Assembly: GCA_028819235.1 (NCBI GenBank)
Contig: JAPPMC010000163.1
Coordinates: forward strand, 1-50,922
Length of the DNA: 50,922 nucleotides
From: Bryobacterales bacterium
GTDB taxonomy: Bacteria; Acidobacteriota; Terriglobia; Bryobacterales; UBA6623
Reading direction: 5' to 3'
Part shown: one piece after another, positions 1-8,811 of the stretch
Layout of the letters: every line of letters starts with the position of its first letter
Position numbering within the stretch: position 1 is the stretch's first letter
Position numbers and translations under genes: made by a program
Notes under the pieces: model-generated
What the model was told of the DNA's origin: nothing
Database searches by the model: none
Seen by the model: only the letters and a program-made list of their open reading frames with translations

Positions 1-200
1 CCAGCTCAATCGACGCGCCGCGTTAAACCGCATCAAACATTGAATCTGCCTGCAGGTGCAGGAGCGCATTGACCGGCGGAGTACAATCTTGTGCGTCGGC
101 TCCAGGCTGTCGCAAGCCCACGCAGGACCGGCCCTCAGCCACGCCAGGTGGCGAGTGCAGACATGGCCGGGCGGGCCCACGAGTGCCGGAGGGCGAGTTC

Positions 201-1241
201 ATGACGCAAGGTTTCTCAATCGGGATCGATCCGGGCTGGGGGGACAAGCTCAACCCGCTGCTTGGGCCTTGGCTGGAGGAGATTCTCCGTCCCAAGCCGG
301 ATATCCGCTGGGAAGTCATGCCGCAGCCACGCAGGGGCGTGGCCGAACCGGGCGTCATCGACCGGCATGACGCGATCATGGCGCTCGGCATGCGATTCGA
401 CGAGTCGAGCTTCAAGGGCATCCGGCGTCTCGCGTGCATCTCGCGTTGGGGCGTCGGGTTCGACGCCATTGACATCCCCGCCGCGACCGCGGCCGACGTG
501 CTCGTCGCCCTTACTCCGGAGGCGATCACCCGCTCGGTCGCCGAGGCCCAGATCGCCCTCATCTTTGCGCTGGCGAAGCGGATCCCGGACCTGGACAGAA
601 GGACTCGGGCGGGGCGATGGCGCACCGGGATGCCCCTGCTAGGAATCGACGTCAAGGGTCAGGCGCTCTCGTCCGTGGGGCTTGGGCGCATTGGCTCCGA
701 GATGTTTCGCATCGCTAAGGCCATCGGGTTCGGTAGGCTGCTGGCGCACGACCCTTACTGCCCGCCGTCGCGCGCGGCGGGCCTGGGGGTCGAGCTGGTC
801 GACCTCGACACGGCCATGGCGGAGGGCGACTTCGTCACCGTCAACGCTTTCTTGGGCGAGGGTACGCACCACCTGATCGGCGCTCCGCAGTTCGCGCGCA
901 TGAAGCCGACGGCATATTTTGTCAATACGGCTAGGGGCCCGATCGTCGACGAGGCCGCCCTGATCGGGGCACTGCGGAACGGTCGCATCGCTGGAGCAGG
1001 GATCGACGTCTTCGAGATCGAGCCGCCGTCGCCGGACAATCCGCTTCTGGCCATGGAGAACGTCATCGTTTCGCCGCACGGCATGGCGTGGACGAAACAG
1101 GGCATGGACGGTAACAGCAAGGACTGCTGCCAGAACATACTGCAGGTGGCGACGGGCGAGGTCCCGGCATGCCTCGCCGACGACACGGCGGCGCTGCGGC
1201 CGGGTGTGCAGGCCAAGCTCGCCCGCTGGAGGCAACTGTGA
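201..1241 (+). CDS. D-isomer-specific 2-hydroxyacid dehydrogenase (NAD-dependent)
   Basis: 346 aa. Probably a cytoplasmic oxidoreductase that interconverts a 2-hydroxyacid and a 2-oxoacid with NAD(H). The nucleotide-binding motif GLGRIG lies at about residues 160-165. The catalytic triad of the family is visible: Arg245 in NTARGPIVDE, Glu274 in DVFEIEP and His293 in SPHGMAW. The ATG at 201 was chosen because GGAGGG lies about 7 nt upstream; the frame is open further upstream but that part has no family resemblance. The stop codon overlaps the GTG start of the next gene, an aldolase, so the two are translationally coupled and probably act in one hydroxyacid or sugar-acid pathway. The substrate cannot be told from sequence. 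Confidence 0.9.
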   Translation: MTQGFSIGIDPGWGDKLNPLLGPWLEEILRPKPDIRWEVMPQPRRGVAEPGVIDRHDAIMALGMRFDESSFKGIRRLACISRWGVGFDAIDIPAATAADVLVALTPEAITRSVAEAQIALIFALAKRIPDLDRRTRAGRWRTGMPLLGIDVKGQALSSVGLGRIGSEMFRIAKAIGFGRLLAHDPYCPPSRAAGLGVELVDLDTAMAEGDFVTVNAFLGEGTHHLIGAPQFARMKPTAYFVNTARGPIVDEAALIGALRNGRIAGAGIDVFEIEPPSPDNPLLAMENVIVSPHGMAWTKQGMDGNSKDCCQNILQVATGEVPACLADDTAALRPGVQAKLARWRQL

Positions 1242-2023
1242 AGCCAAGCCGAATTCGCCAACCGCTATCGGGTGGGCCGGTCCCGGTCGGCCATATGCTC
1301 ATGGAGTTCGACATTCCCGGGGTGGCCAAGATCTGCGAGGCAGCGGGCCTTGACTTCGTGCTGATCGACATGGAGCACGGTCCGCTCGAAGTTCCGCAGG
1401 TGGCCAGGATGATCGCCGCATTCAAGGCGACCGAGATCAGCCCGGTTGTCCGGATTCCGGCCTCTGAGTACCACTTCGTGTCCCGGGTTATGGATGCCGG
1501 AGCGCACGGGATCATGGCTCCAAACGTCCGCTCCGCTGAACAGGCCCGCCTGCTCAACGACGCCATGCGATACGCGCCGGAGGGCAATCGGGGACTCGGA
1601 CTGGGCTGCGCCCACAACGACTACGTCAGGCCGGACTCCGTCCGATACATGGCCGAGGCCAATCGGCGGAACGTGCTGATCTGCCAGATCGAGAGCGTCA
1701 CGGCGCTGGAGTGTCTCGACGAGATAGCGGACGTTGAGGGCGTTGACTGCCTGTGGGTCGGACACATGGACCTGACACAGTCGATGGGCATCGTTGGACA
1801 ACTGCACCATCCGGATTTCCTCGCCGCGCTGCGCCGGGTAGCAGCCGCAGCTCATTCGAGGGGGCAGTTCGCCGGAATCCAGCCTGGCAGCCCGGAACAG
1901 GCCCGGGAATGGATGGAGACCGGCTACAACCTAATCTCGTACAGCGCGGACATCGGCGTATACGCGGCGGCTCTGGCCGCTGGGGCCGACAGCGTGAGAA
2001 GAGCCTCTCGTCCTAGCCGCTAG
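1238..2023 (+). CDS. HpcH/HpaI-type aldolase (2,4-dihydroxyhept-2-ene-1,7-dioate aldolase family)
   Basis: 261 aa. Class II pyruvate-aldolase family, which cleaves 4-hydroxy-2-oxoacids or related substrates using a divalent metal. Typical motifs are present: DMEHGP with His47, VVRIP with Arg72, CQIES with metal ligand Glu152, and GHMDLT with Asp178. The start is GTG at 1238, giving a GTGA overlap with the dehydrogenase stop and a GGAGG about 6 nt upstream; this gives the length expected for the family. The overlap makes an operon with the 2-hydroxyacid dehydrogenase nearly certain. Citrate-lyase beta-like and 2-keto-3-deoxy-L-rhamnonate aldolases are relatives, so the exact substrate stays open. 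Confidence 0.9.
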   Translation: MKPSRIRQPLSGGPVPVGHMLMEFDIPGVAKICEAAGLDFVLIDMEHGPLEVPQVARMIAAFKATEISPVVRIPASEYHFVSRVMDAGAHGIMAPNVRSAEQARLLNDAMRYAPEGNRGLGLGCAHNDYVRPDSVRYMAEANRRNVLICQIESVTALECLDEIADVEGVDCLWVGHMDLTQSMGIVGQLHHPDFLAALRRVAAAAHSRGQFAGIQPGSPEQAREWMETGYNLISYSADIGVYAAALAAGADSVRRASRPSR

Positions 2024-2150
2024 CCGAATGCGAACGCTAACCCGGCGCCGCCCGCGGAAGGCCTGCCGCGACGGACGGTCACCGGCGTACCGGTCCTGAC
2101 TCGGAGCAGGTCATCTTCCAACTCGTCCGCGGCCGCAGGGGGGCTGCCGT

Positions 2151-3980
2151 GTGGCATCATGGGCAGAGCCCATGCGCGACCTAGCGCGCCTGTTGGGTTT
2201 CGTACGCCCATACTCCCTGCGAATCGCGGCGGCAGTCGCCCTCATGGCCGTTGTCGGGGCCTGTTACGGCCTCTTCGCCCTACTGCTGGAACCGTTGCTG
2301 GACCGGTTCCTGAACCCGTCCCCGGTGAGCGGCCCGATTGATCTCATAGAAATCCCGTTCACTGGCCGCAGCCTGAGCCTGGACGACCTGCTGCCAGTTT
2401 CAGGGGCGACAGGCTTCGGGGCCTTCTGCGCAGTCTTTGCACTGATCTCCGTGGGCAAGGGATTGTGCGACTACGCCGCGAGCTATCTCGTCAACTTCGC
2501 TGGCTATGCCGCGGTGCGCGACTTGCGCAACGCGATGTATGAGTCAGTGCTCCACCAGTCGCCCGCCTTCTTCCAGGACCGGCACACCGGCGAGCTGATC
2601 TCCTCCCTCGTCAGCGACATCGAGAAGATCCAGTCGGCATGCTCGCACTTCCTAGCCGACCTCATGCGCCAGCTGTTCACGACCGCCGCGCTGCTGCTCG
2701 TGCTGCTGCAGCACGACGCGCTGCTCACTGCCGGCTGCTCGTTGCTGGTGCCGATCGTCCTTCTGCCCGCATCCCGCATCGGGAGACGGCTCCGCAGGAC
2801 GTCCACGACAGTCCAGGACCACCTAGCCCAGCTGGTCAAGCTCATGCAGGAGACGATTGCGGGAAATCGCCTGGTGAAGGCATTCCAGGCGGAACGCATC
2901 GAAGTGTCACGGTTCCGTCGGCGGGCGAACCGTCTCCTGCGCGCAAGCATGAGCATGGTCAAGCAGCAGGCAGTCGTGTCCCCCCTGATTGAGGTGCTCG
3001 GGGCAGCGATGATCCTCGGCTTGCTCGTGTATGTCCGCATGCGAATCTTGGCGGGTGAGATGACTGCCGGGGAAGTAGTCAGCTTCATTGTCGCCTTGGT
3101 AATGCTGCTGCAGCCCGTGAAGCGCCTGATCGGAATCCACAACATCTTCCAGCAGGCCCTCGGCGCGATCCAGCGGGCGTTTGCCTACATGGACCACCCA
3201 GTCGAAGTGGCGGACGCCCCAGGAGCCGAGGACCTTGAGGCGATCAAGCGCTCGATCGAGCTCGACAATGTCCGCTTCACCTATCCTGGCGCCCGCAGCG
3301 CAGCGCTGGACTCGGTCACCCTTCGCGTCAACGCTAGGAGAGTCGTCGCGCTCGTCGGACCCAGCGGGGCAGGGAAGACCACCCTCATGAGCCTGCTGCC
3401 GCGCTTCTTCGACCCCACGGATGGCGCCATACGAATCGACGGGCGCGACCTGCGCTCCGTCACCATCGAATCCCTGCGGCGCCAGATCGCAATCGTCACG
3501 CAGGACACCGTCCTGTTCGACGACACGGTCCATGGCAACATCGCCTACGGCCAGCCGGGAGCCAGTCGGAACAAGGTGCGGGCTGCAGCAGAGGCAGCCT
3601 ATGCGATCGATTTCATCGGCAAGCTGCCGCAAGGGTTCCAAACGCCGCTGGGGGAAGGAGGACTGCGGCTGAGTGGAGGACAGAGGCAGCGAATCGCCAT
3701 CGCCAGGGCGCTGCTCAAGGACGCTCCGATCCTGCTCCTCGACGAAGCCACCTCTCATCTGGACAGCGACGCTGAGATGTTGGTGCAGCGCGCCCTCACG
3801 AATCTCATCCGAGGGCGGACTGTGATCGTGAGCGCCCATCGCCTCTCGACGGTGCGGTCGGCCGACCGCATCGTCGTCCTGGAGGGAGGACGGATCGTCG
3901 ACAGGGGATCTCACGCCTCTCTGCTCGAGACATGCAAGCTTTACCGGCACTTGGTGGAGCTGCAGTCGATCGCCGCCTGA
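2151..3980 (+). CDS. MsbA-type ABC exporter (fused permease and ATPase)
   Basis: 609 aa half-transporter, expected to act as a homodimer in the inner membrane. Residues about 15-330 form a six-helix exporter domain. The ATPase domain follows with Walker A GPSGAGKTT at about 403, a Q-loop (IVTQDTVLFDDT), signature LSGGQRQR at about 507, Walker B ILLLDEATSHLD and the switch His in SAHRLST. The resemblance is to lipid A and lipid flippases of the MsbA group, but drug or peptide exporters share this architecture. The start is GTG at 2151, supported by an AGGGGGG run about 8 nt upstream; an in-frame ATG at 2172 is the alternative. It precedes gmk-rpoZ by 79 nt. Confidence 0.9.
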   Translation: MASWAEPMRDLARLLGFVRPYSLRIAAAVALMAVVGACYGLFALLLEPLLDRFLNPSPVSGPIDLIEIPFTGRSLSLDDLLPVSGATGFGAFCAVFALISVGKGLCDYAASYLVNFAGYAAVRDLRNAMYESVLHQSPAFFQDRHTGELISSLVSDIEKIQSACSHFLADLMRQLFTTAALLLVLLQHDALLTAGCSLLVPIVLLPASRIGRRLRRTSTTVQDHLAQLVKLMQETIAGNRLVKAFQAERIEVSRFRRRANRLLRASMSMVKQQAVVSPLIEVLGAAMILGLLVYVRMRILAGEMTAGEVVSFIVALVMLLQPVKRLIGIHNIFQQALGAIQRAFAYMDHPVEVADAPGAEDLEAIKRSIELDNVRFTYPGARSAALDSVTLRVNARRVVALVGPSGAGKTTLMSLLPRFFDPTDGAIRIDGRDLRSVTIESLRRQIAIVTQDTVLFDDTVHGNIAYGQPGASRNKVRAAAEAAYAIDFIGKLPQGFQTPLGEGGLRLSGGQRQRIAIARALLKDAPILLLDEATSHLDSDAEMLVQRALTNLIRGRTVIVSAHRLSTVRSADRIVVLEGGRIVDRGSHASLLETCKLYRHLVELQSIAA

Positions 3981-4059
3981 TCCGTGTGCGGCCGACCACG
4001 GCAAGCCTGCGATAGAATCTCGGGCACGCGCTCTCCTCCGGAGCGCGAGTGCATGCCCC

Positions 4060-4698
4060 GTGCCTGTAGCCTTAGTCATTTCGGCCCCGTCAGGTGCCGG
4101 CAAGACAACGCTGGTCAAACGGCTGCTGGCCTTGGAGCCTTCCGTTGACTTCGCAGTTTCGGTCACTACTCGGCCACGAAGGCAGATGGAAGCCGACGGC
4201 CGGGACTATCGTTTCGTGACCGAGGACGAGTTCAAGGGCATGATCGACAGGGATGAACTTCTGGAGTGGGCGGGCGTGTTTGGCAACCGCTACGGAACGC
4301 CAAGGTCGGCACTGGACAGCGCACGCCGGCGCGGACGCGACATTCTGCTGGACATTGACGTGCAAGGTGCGTCATCATTGAAGGGCAGGGTCCCTGAAGC
4401 GGTGACGGTCTTTGTGCTGCCGCCGTCACGTCAGGTGCATGAGAGCCGGCTGAGGAGCCGCTCGACAGAGGACGAAGGATCATTGCGGACTCGGCTGGGC
4501 GAGGCGGCGGCCGAGATCGGGCGGTGCATGCAGTTCGAGCACGTCGTGATCAACGAAGACCTGGACGAGGCCGCGGCCGTGCTGCAATCGATCCTAGTGG
4601 CGGCACGGGCGAGGCGCTCGCGGATGATGCCGCGCATCCTACCGATCCTGAAAGAGTTCGGCGTGAGCTCAAGGCCGAACGAGGAGGTACTCAAATGA
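4060..4698 (+). CDS. gmk: Guanylate kinase
   Basis: 212 aa. Phosphorylates GMP to GDP using ATP in the cytoplasm. The P-loop SAPSGAGKTT lies at residues 8-17, followed by the GMP-binding block SVTTRPRR...DGRDYRFV and the VFGNRYGTP and LLDIDVQGA motifs of the family. The start is GTG at 4060; the nearby ATG at 4053 is out of frame. The Shine-Dalgarno is weak. The stop overlaps the start of rpoZ (ATGA), the common gmk-rpoZ arrangement that links nucleotide supply and polymerase. Confidence 0.96.
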   Translation: MPVALVISAPSGAGKTTLVKRLLALEPSVDFAVSVTTRPRRQMEADGRDYRFVTEDEFKGMIDRDELLEWAGVFGNRYGTPRSALDSARRRGRDILLDIDVQGASSLKGRVPEAVTVFVLPPSRQVHESRLRSRSTEDEGSLRTRLGEAAAEIGRCMQFEHVVINEDLDEAAAVLQSILVAARARRSRMMPRILPILKEFGVSSRPNEEVLK

Positions 4699-5102
4699 CC
4701 GAAGAACCGACTGAAGGTGTCGCGAGCGAGGACGAAGCCACTAAGGAGCCCGATCAGAAGTGGGTCATCCCGGACGACGAGGAGCGCAGCGTATATCGTT
4801 TCGTTCTGGCCGCGGCCCGTCGGGCCCGGCAGCTCCAGAGTGGGCAGCGCCCCGCCATCAAGACCGCGCTTCGCAAACCCACCAAGATCTCGATGGAGGA
4901 AATCCGCTGCGGCGCCGTACGCGTGGAAATCATCCCTGAGGGCCAACCGATGCCGCCCGAAGATCTCTTCGGGGCTGCAGGCCGGTACGACATTGACGCC
5001 ATGCTGGCCGCCGAGAGCGGCGTCGGAGAGGGCCCTTGGAGCCCCTCCACCGATCGCCCGGCGTCGGCGCGGAGCCGTCATCCTTGGTTGCCCAAGGGCT
5101 GA
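4695..5102 (+). CDS. rpoZ: RNA polymerase omega subunit, extended
   Basis: 135 aa. Omega folds onto the beta-prime subunit and assists polymerase assembly. The conserved core is clear at about residues 31-85: SVYRFVLAAARRARQL, then QSGQRPAIK and RKPTKISMEEI. The start is ATG at 4695, which overlaps the gmk stop and follows a perfect GAGGAGGT. The protein is longer than the roughly 90-residue E. coli omega. An acidic N-terminal stretch of about 30 residues precedes the core, and a C-terminal segment of about 50 residues ends in a basic, low-complexity tail. Its partner in this genome is a fused RpoB-RpoC polypeptide encoded at 38.6-47.2 kb. Confidence 0.9.
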   Translation: MTEEPTEGVASEDEATKEPDQKWVIPDDEERSVYRFVLAAARRARQLQSGQRPAIKTALRKPTKISMEEIRCGAVRVEIIPEGQPMPPEDLFGAAGRYDIDAMLAAESGVGEGPWSPSTDRPASARSRHPWLPKG

Positions 5103-5108
5103 CCGCGA

Positions 5109-6269
5109 GTGAGCAATAGCTCCGGCGGCTTGCCTGCCCAGCACGGCCCAGTCGCCCGTTCCTACCGCTGCGGCCCTTTGGGGAGCTGTGCTGCGGCCTT
5201 CGGGATGCTGCTTTGGAGCCCGCTGGCTGGAGGGTTGGGCGCGCTAGCCCAAGAGTTGGCCTTCGAGGACTGGCAGCCCCGATCCACATTGGTCGCGCCG
5301 CAACGGTTGGTAGCGCGGGCAAAGTTCCCGGTGATCGATGTGCACAGCCACCATCGGCCTACCACGTCACCACAGCGCGTCAACGAGATCGTCAAGGAAA
5401 TGGACGAACTCAACCTGGCCGTGCTGGTGAACCTGAGCGGTGGGTCAGGAACTCGACTGCAGCAGGCAGTGAAGGCCTTCAAGGGTCGCCATCCCGGTCG
5501 CTTTGCGGTGTTCGCCAATCCGGCTTTTGGGGGCATCGGATCTCCCGGCTGGGGGCAGAGAGCGGCGCGCCAGCTGGAAGAGGACGTGGCCTCAGGAGCG
5601 CAAGGCCTGAAGATCTTCAAGAACTTCGGCATGTCGGTCACCGACCAGCGCGGTGGCCGTGTCCCTGTGGACTCGGAGGAGATGGACCCGGTCTTTCGGA
5701 CCTGTGCCCGCTTGGGCATTCCGGTCCTGATACACGTGGCCGATCCGGCCGAGTTCTGGGCCGATCACGACGCGCACAACGAGCGCTGGCTCGAACTCAA
5801 GCTAAGGCCGCGGCGCAAGCGGACTGCACCACCGAGCTTCGAGCGACTGATCGAGGAGCGCGACCGCATGCTGGCCCGGCACCCGGAAACAAATTTCATC
5901 CTTGCCCACATGGGCTGGCAGGGCAACGACCTCGGGGCACTGTCCGAGCTCTTGGACCGTCTCGACAACGTCCACCTCGACATCGCTGCCGTCCTCTATG
6001 AACTGGGCCGCGTGCCGTACAGCGGAAGGGCCTTCCTGAACAAGTACAAAGACCGGGTGCTCTTCGGCAAGGACTCTTATGTGCCAAGCGAATTCCCGTA
6101 CTACTGGCGAGTGCTGGAGACCCGCGACGAATACTTCAAGTATTACCGCAGGTATCACGCCCACTGGAACCTCTACGGTCTCGGCCTGCCGGACGCCACG
6201 CTGGAGCACATCTACTGGAGGAACGCCGCGCGTCTGATCCCGGGCATTGACCCTGCGCGGTTCGAGTAG
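5109..6269 (+). CDS. Exported amidohydrolase (amidohydrolase_2 family)
   Basis: 386 aa. Metal-dependent TIM-barrel hydrolase or decarboxylase family. The N-terminal region is hydrophobic and ends in GALAQ, a likely signal peptidase site, so the enzyme is probably periplasmic. The metal-binding HxH motif appears in VIDVHSHH at about residue 75-82. Later His motifs are VLIHVADP and FILAHMGW, and the late Asp lies in VLFGKDSY. The start is GTG at 5109, only 6 nt after rpoZ, with a weak ribosome site. Homologues often sit in sugar- or aromatic-acid gene sets; the substrate is unknown. Confidence 0.82.
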   Translation: MSNSSGGLPAQHGPVARSYRCGPLGSCAAAFGMLLWSPLAGGLGALAQELAFEDWQPRSTLVAPQRLVARAKFPVIDVHSHHRPTTSPQRVNEIVKEMDELNLAVLVNLSGGSGTRLQQAVKAFKGRHPGRFAVFANPAFGGIGSPGWGQRAARQLEEDVASGAQGLKIFKNFGMSVTDQRGGRVPVDSEEMDPVFRTCARLGIPVLIHVADPAEFWADHDAHNERWLELKLRPRRKRTAPPSFERLIEERDRMLARHPETNFILAHMGWQGNDLGALSELLDRLDNVHLDIAAVLYELGRVPYSGRAFLNKYKDRVLFGKDSYVPSEFPYYWRVLETRDEYFKYYRRYHAHWNLYGLGLPDATLEHIYWRNAARLIPGIDPARFE

Positions 6270-6274
6270 CGCGC

Positions 6275-8419
6275 TCAGCGGCTCGCTAACGCTTCGCGGG
6301 CCAGCACTTCCACCAAATCGGCGAGCGCCGCCGCGTCGCGCAGGTCGGCTACTTCCACGGGCGCGTGCGCATAGCGCAGAGGGAACCCGATCGGGACGCT
6401 CGCCGAGTCCAGCGAACGAAACACCGAACCGTCATTTCCGCCGGCCGTGACGCCGACCTGCACCGGGATCGAATTGCGGCGGGCGATGCGAACGATCCGA
6501 TCGACCTCCGCGCGAGGAGCGAGGCCGCTCTGATCCACGGCCCGCACCACCGCTCCGGACCCCAAGCGGGCGAATGCCATGTGCCGCGACTCGAGTGGGC
6601 TATCAGAAGTGACGAATGTGTCGATGGCGTAGACGTGGACCGGCATGTGCTCATCGGCGTAATGGCGAGCTCCTTGCAGCCCGGCCTCCTCTTTGGCGCT
6701 GAACACGAAATCGACAGACCGACGGGCCCGGAGCGCGGCGCCCCGCAAACGCCCAAGCGCCTCCAGCAATAATGCACAGCCGATCCGGTCGTCGAGCGAA
6801 CGGCCGCTGACGCGACTGCCCAGCAAGCGCCGGTAGCGCCTGAAGGCCGTCGCGGTGGCGCCCGGCCGGACACCCGCAGACTCCACCTCGGCACTGGAGC
6901 TGGCCCCGATGTCGAGCGTACGCTCGGCCGGCATCACGGAATGTACAGCGCCGCTTTCGCCTAGGATCAGGCTCGGGTGCCCGGCGAACAGCCGCTGGAT
7001 TCCTCCACCCACAGGCACGGCTGTTAGCGAGCCATTCGCCAGAACGGAGGTCACCCTCAATCCGATCTCGTCCATGTGGGCGACAAAGGCGGCCGCCGGA
7101 GCACCATCGCGACCGATTCGCACCACAAGGTTGCCCGCGCCATCCGCCTCGGCGCGGCCCGCCGCGTACTCCGGGAGCCAGGACCGGATTAGATCGCGGA
7201 CTGGCCCCTCGTTCCCACTGACCCCAGCGACGGACAGCAGTCGCTCTAGGCGTTCGTCGAGAGTCTTGGGCGGCCGCTTCAGCGCTGCAGTGGCGGCTGG
7301 GGCGGCGCCAGTCTTGGGACGGCCCGGACCGACGCGAGCACCTATGGCAGCCGCCAGGACATCCGTGAACTTGGCGACCTGGGCGGGCTGCACGGCCTCC
7401 GCGGCCGAACCTGCGTGGCGCGCTCCAGGCGAAAGGACGGCGCAGGCGCTTTCCGCGCTCCACGCCTCGCCAGCGCTGAACGGACCCAGAGAAAGGGCGT
7501 GGCTGGATCGCCAACTCACCTCCAACCCGAACGAACCTGCGATGTTGGAGAGCCGCCTCGCCAGCGCCTCGGACTCGGCTCGCCCTGAACACGGCGCGAC
7601 AGTGGCAGCCCGACCTCGAGCAGGAGCGAGCAGCACAAGCGTGCTCGGCTGGAGCGAGTTCACGACGCGCGTCAGCCCAGAGTTTCCAGCCTCTTGCTGG
7701 GACGCGATAGCAAGCGCCACACCACTGTCGAGTTCGACTCCGGCCAATCGCTCTGCCAGGCCGAGCAGAACGGTCGGGCCGACGCGAGAGGAGATCCAAG
7801 GGCTGGACAGCCACCCACCCGCCAAGGGCGCCACTCGCTTTTCAAGGGTGACCCGGTCCAGCACTCCCAGACCCGCAAGCTTCGCCTCCGCCGAGCTTGC
7901 CGCTCCTACATCGACGAACAGGTCTTGGCCGCGCAAATGGCCGCCCGAGCGAAAGTGCACTGACGGAGCAGCGATCACCCCTGCCAGGATCCCTTCGGAA
8001 TGCGTGGAGATCCGCACATGCTGGCCTGCGAAGTGCCTTGCCATCGCTTCGGCACCGCGTCCCGACGCGAGTGGTTGCACGCGGAGGTAGCCCTCGGCGT
8101 CAATTCCTGAGACAACCAAGCCTGGCTCGTCACCCGCCGTCACAATGAGCGTGGTCGGCGCACCCGGCCCGAACTCGAGCACTAGGGACCCGTCCCGGCC
8201 AAACCGCTGCCTTCCCCCGACACGGTCGGCAATCATGCTGACGAGGCGGCCCTCGTCGCCGGCTGCGGCGTCCACGGCGGCAAGCAGGGCCAGATCGCCC
8301 GTGCTCGATGCAGCGGGAAGGACGCAGGCCAAGTAAAGCAGCGCCGAGAACCCGGCTCGGGATGCCCGCCGCGGGCGCCCGGCTCGGACGGTGGGGCCTA
8401 GCCTGCCGAGGCGGAACAT
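6275..8419 (-). CDS. Two-domain M42-type aminopeptidase with an inactive N-terminal copy
   Basis: 714 aa, about twice the usual M42 length of 340-370 aa. Residues 22-38 look like a signal peptide. The C-terminal half (about 385-714) is a standard M42 metallo-aminopeptidase: AHMDE with His448 and Asp450, SLDDRIG with Asp543/544, SAKEEAG with Glu577/578, Asp600, and RYAHAP with His685. The N-terminal half (about 45-360) follows the same sequence pattern, but the ligands are replaced: TAGDE at 94-98, ISSRVG at 209-214 and SQQEAG at 240-245. It therefore reads as an internal duplication joined to a pseudo-protease domain. The convergent amidohydrolase ends 5 nt from its stop. The fold assignment for the N-terminal half rests on my own alignment. 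Confidence 0.85.
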   Translation of the reverse strand: MFRLGRLGPTVRAGRPRRASRAGFSALLYLACVLPAASSTGDLALLAAVDAAAGDEGRLVSMIADRVGGRQRFGRDGSLVLEFGPGAPTTLIVTAGDEPGLVVSGIDAEGYLRVQPLASGRGAEAMARHFAGQHVRISTHSEGILAGVIAAPSVHFRSGGHLRGQDLFVDVGAASSAEAKLAGLGVLDRVTLEKRVAPLAGGWLSSPWISSRVGPTVLLGLAERLAGVELDSGVALAIASQQEAGNSGLTRVVNSLQPSTLVLLAPARGRAATVAPCSGRAESEALARRLSNIAGSFGLEVSWRSSHALSLGPFSAGEAWSAESACAVLSPGARHAGSAAEAVQPAQVAKFTDVLAAAIGARVGPGRPKTGAAPAATAALKRPPKTLDERLERLLSVAGVSGNEGPVRDLIRSWLPEYAAGRAEADGAGNLVVRIGRDGAPAAAFVAHMDEIGLRVTSVLANGSLTAVPVGGGIQRLFAGHPSLILGESGAVHSVMPAERTLDIGASSSAEVESAGVRPGATATAFRRYRRLLGSRVSGRSLDDRIGCALLLEALGRLRGAALRARRSVDFVFSAKEEAGLQGARHYADEHMPVHVYAIDTFVTSDSPLESRHMAFARLGSGAVVRAVDQSGLAPRAEVDRIVRIARRNSIPVQVGVTAGGNDGSVFRSLDSASVPIGFPLRYAHAPVEVADLRDAAALADLVEVLAREALASR

Positions 8420-8449
8420 TCTGGTGAGGCCATTCAGCGGCAGAGACCC

Positions 8450-8761
8450 TCAGGCAGAGACAGCGGTAAGGGCTTCCTCCAGTTCGGCTCGGGCATGGAC
8501 ATCCCCTGTGCGGAAGGAAGCTTGGATGCCCCTCTCGTACATGTCCCTTGCCTTCGCCGGGCGGTGTAATCGCTCCAATGCCTTTCCTGCGTGAAAGTAA
8601 GCGGCTTGGTAGTCCGCATCCAACCGCAGCACTTGTGCGAATTCCTCCATGGCACGGCCATCCTCGCCCCGCTTGGCATACTCCTGCGCAAGGCCGTAGC
8701 GGGCGAACACGTTGGACGGTTGCGCCTCAAGCAGCTGCCGGAGAGCGCCGATCCGATCCAT
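8450..8761 (-). CDS. Small TPR-repeat protein
   Basis: 103 aa. Helical repeat protein with about two tetratricopeptide units: residues about 20-50 (NVFARYGLAQEYAKRGEDGR) and 54-85 (DYQAAYFHAGKALERLHRPA), then a C-terminal helix. No signal peptide, so cytoplasmic. ATG at 8761 was chosen; the frame is open upstream, but that part is not TPR-like and overlaps the region leading to the divergent gene. It lies 30 nt upstream of the M42 peptidase on the same strand and may share its transcript. TPR proteins of this size usually mediate protein-protein contacts; no partner can be named. Confidence 0.8.
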   Translation of the reverse strand: MDRIGALRQLLEAQPSNVFARYGLAQEYAKRGEDGRAMEEFAQVLRLDADYQAAYFHAGKALERLHRPAKARDMYERGIQASFRTGDVHARAELEEALTAVSA

Positions 8762-8811
8762 AGGTGCAGGATACCAACGGACTGCATCCGCTCGCGTGTA
8801 CACTGGAGCGC

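Noticed and set aside
82..87. TACAAT as a promoter for the first dehydrogenase gene
   Set aside because: No acceptable -35 at 16-18 nt and the start codon is over 110 nt away.
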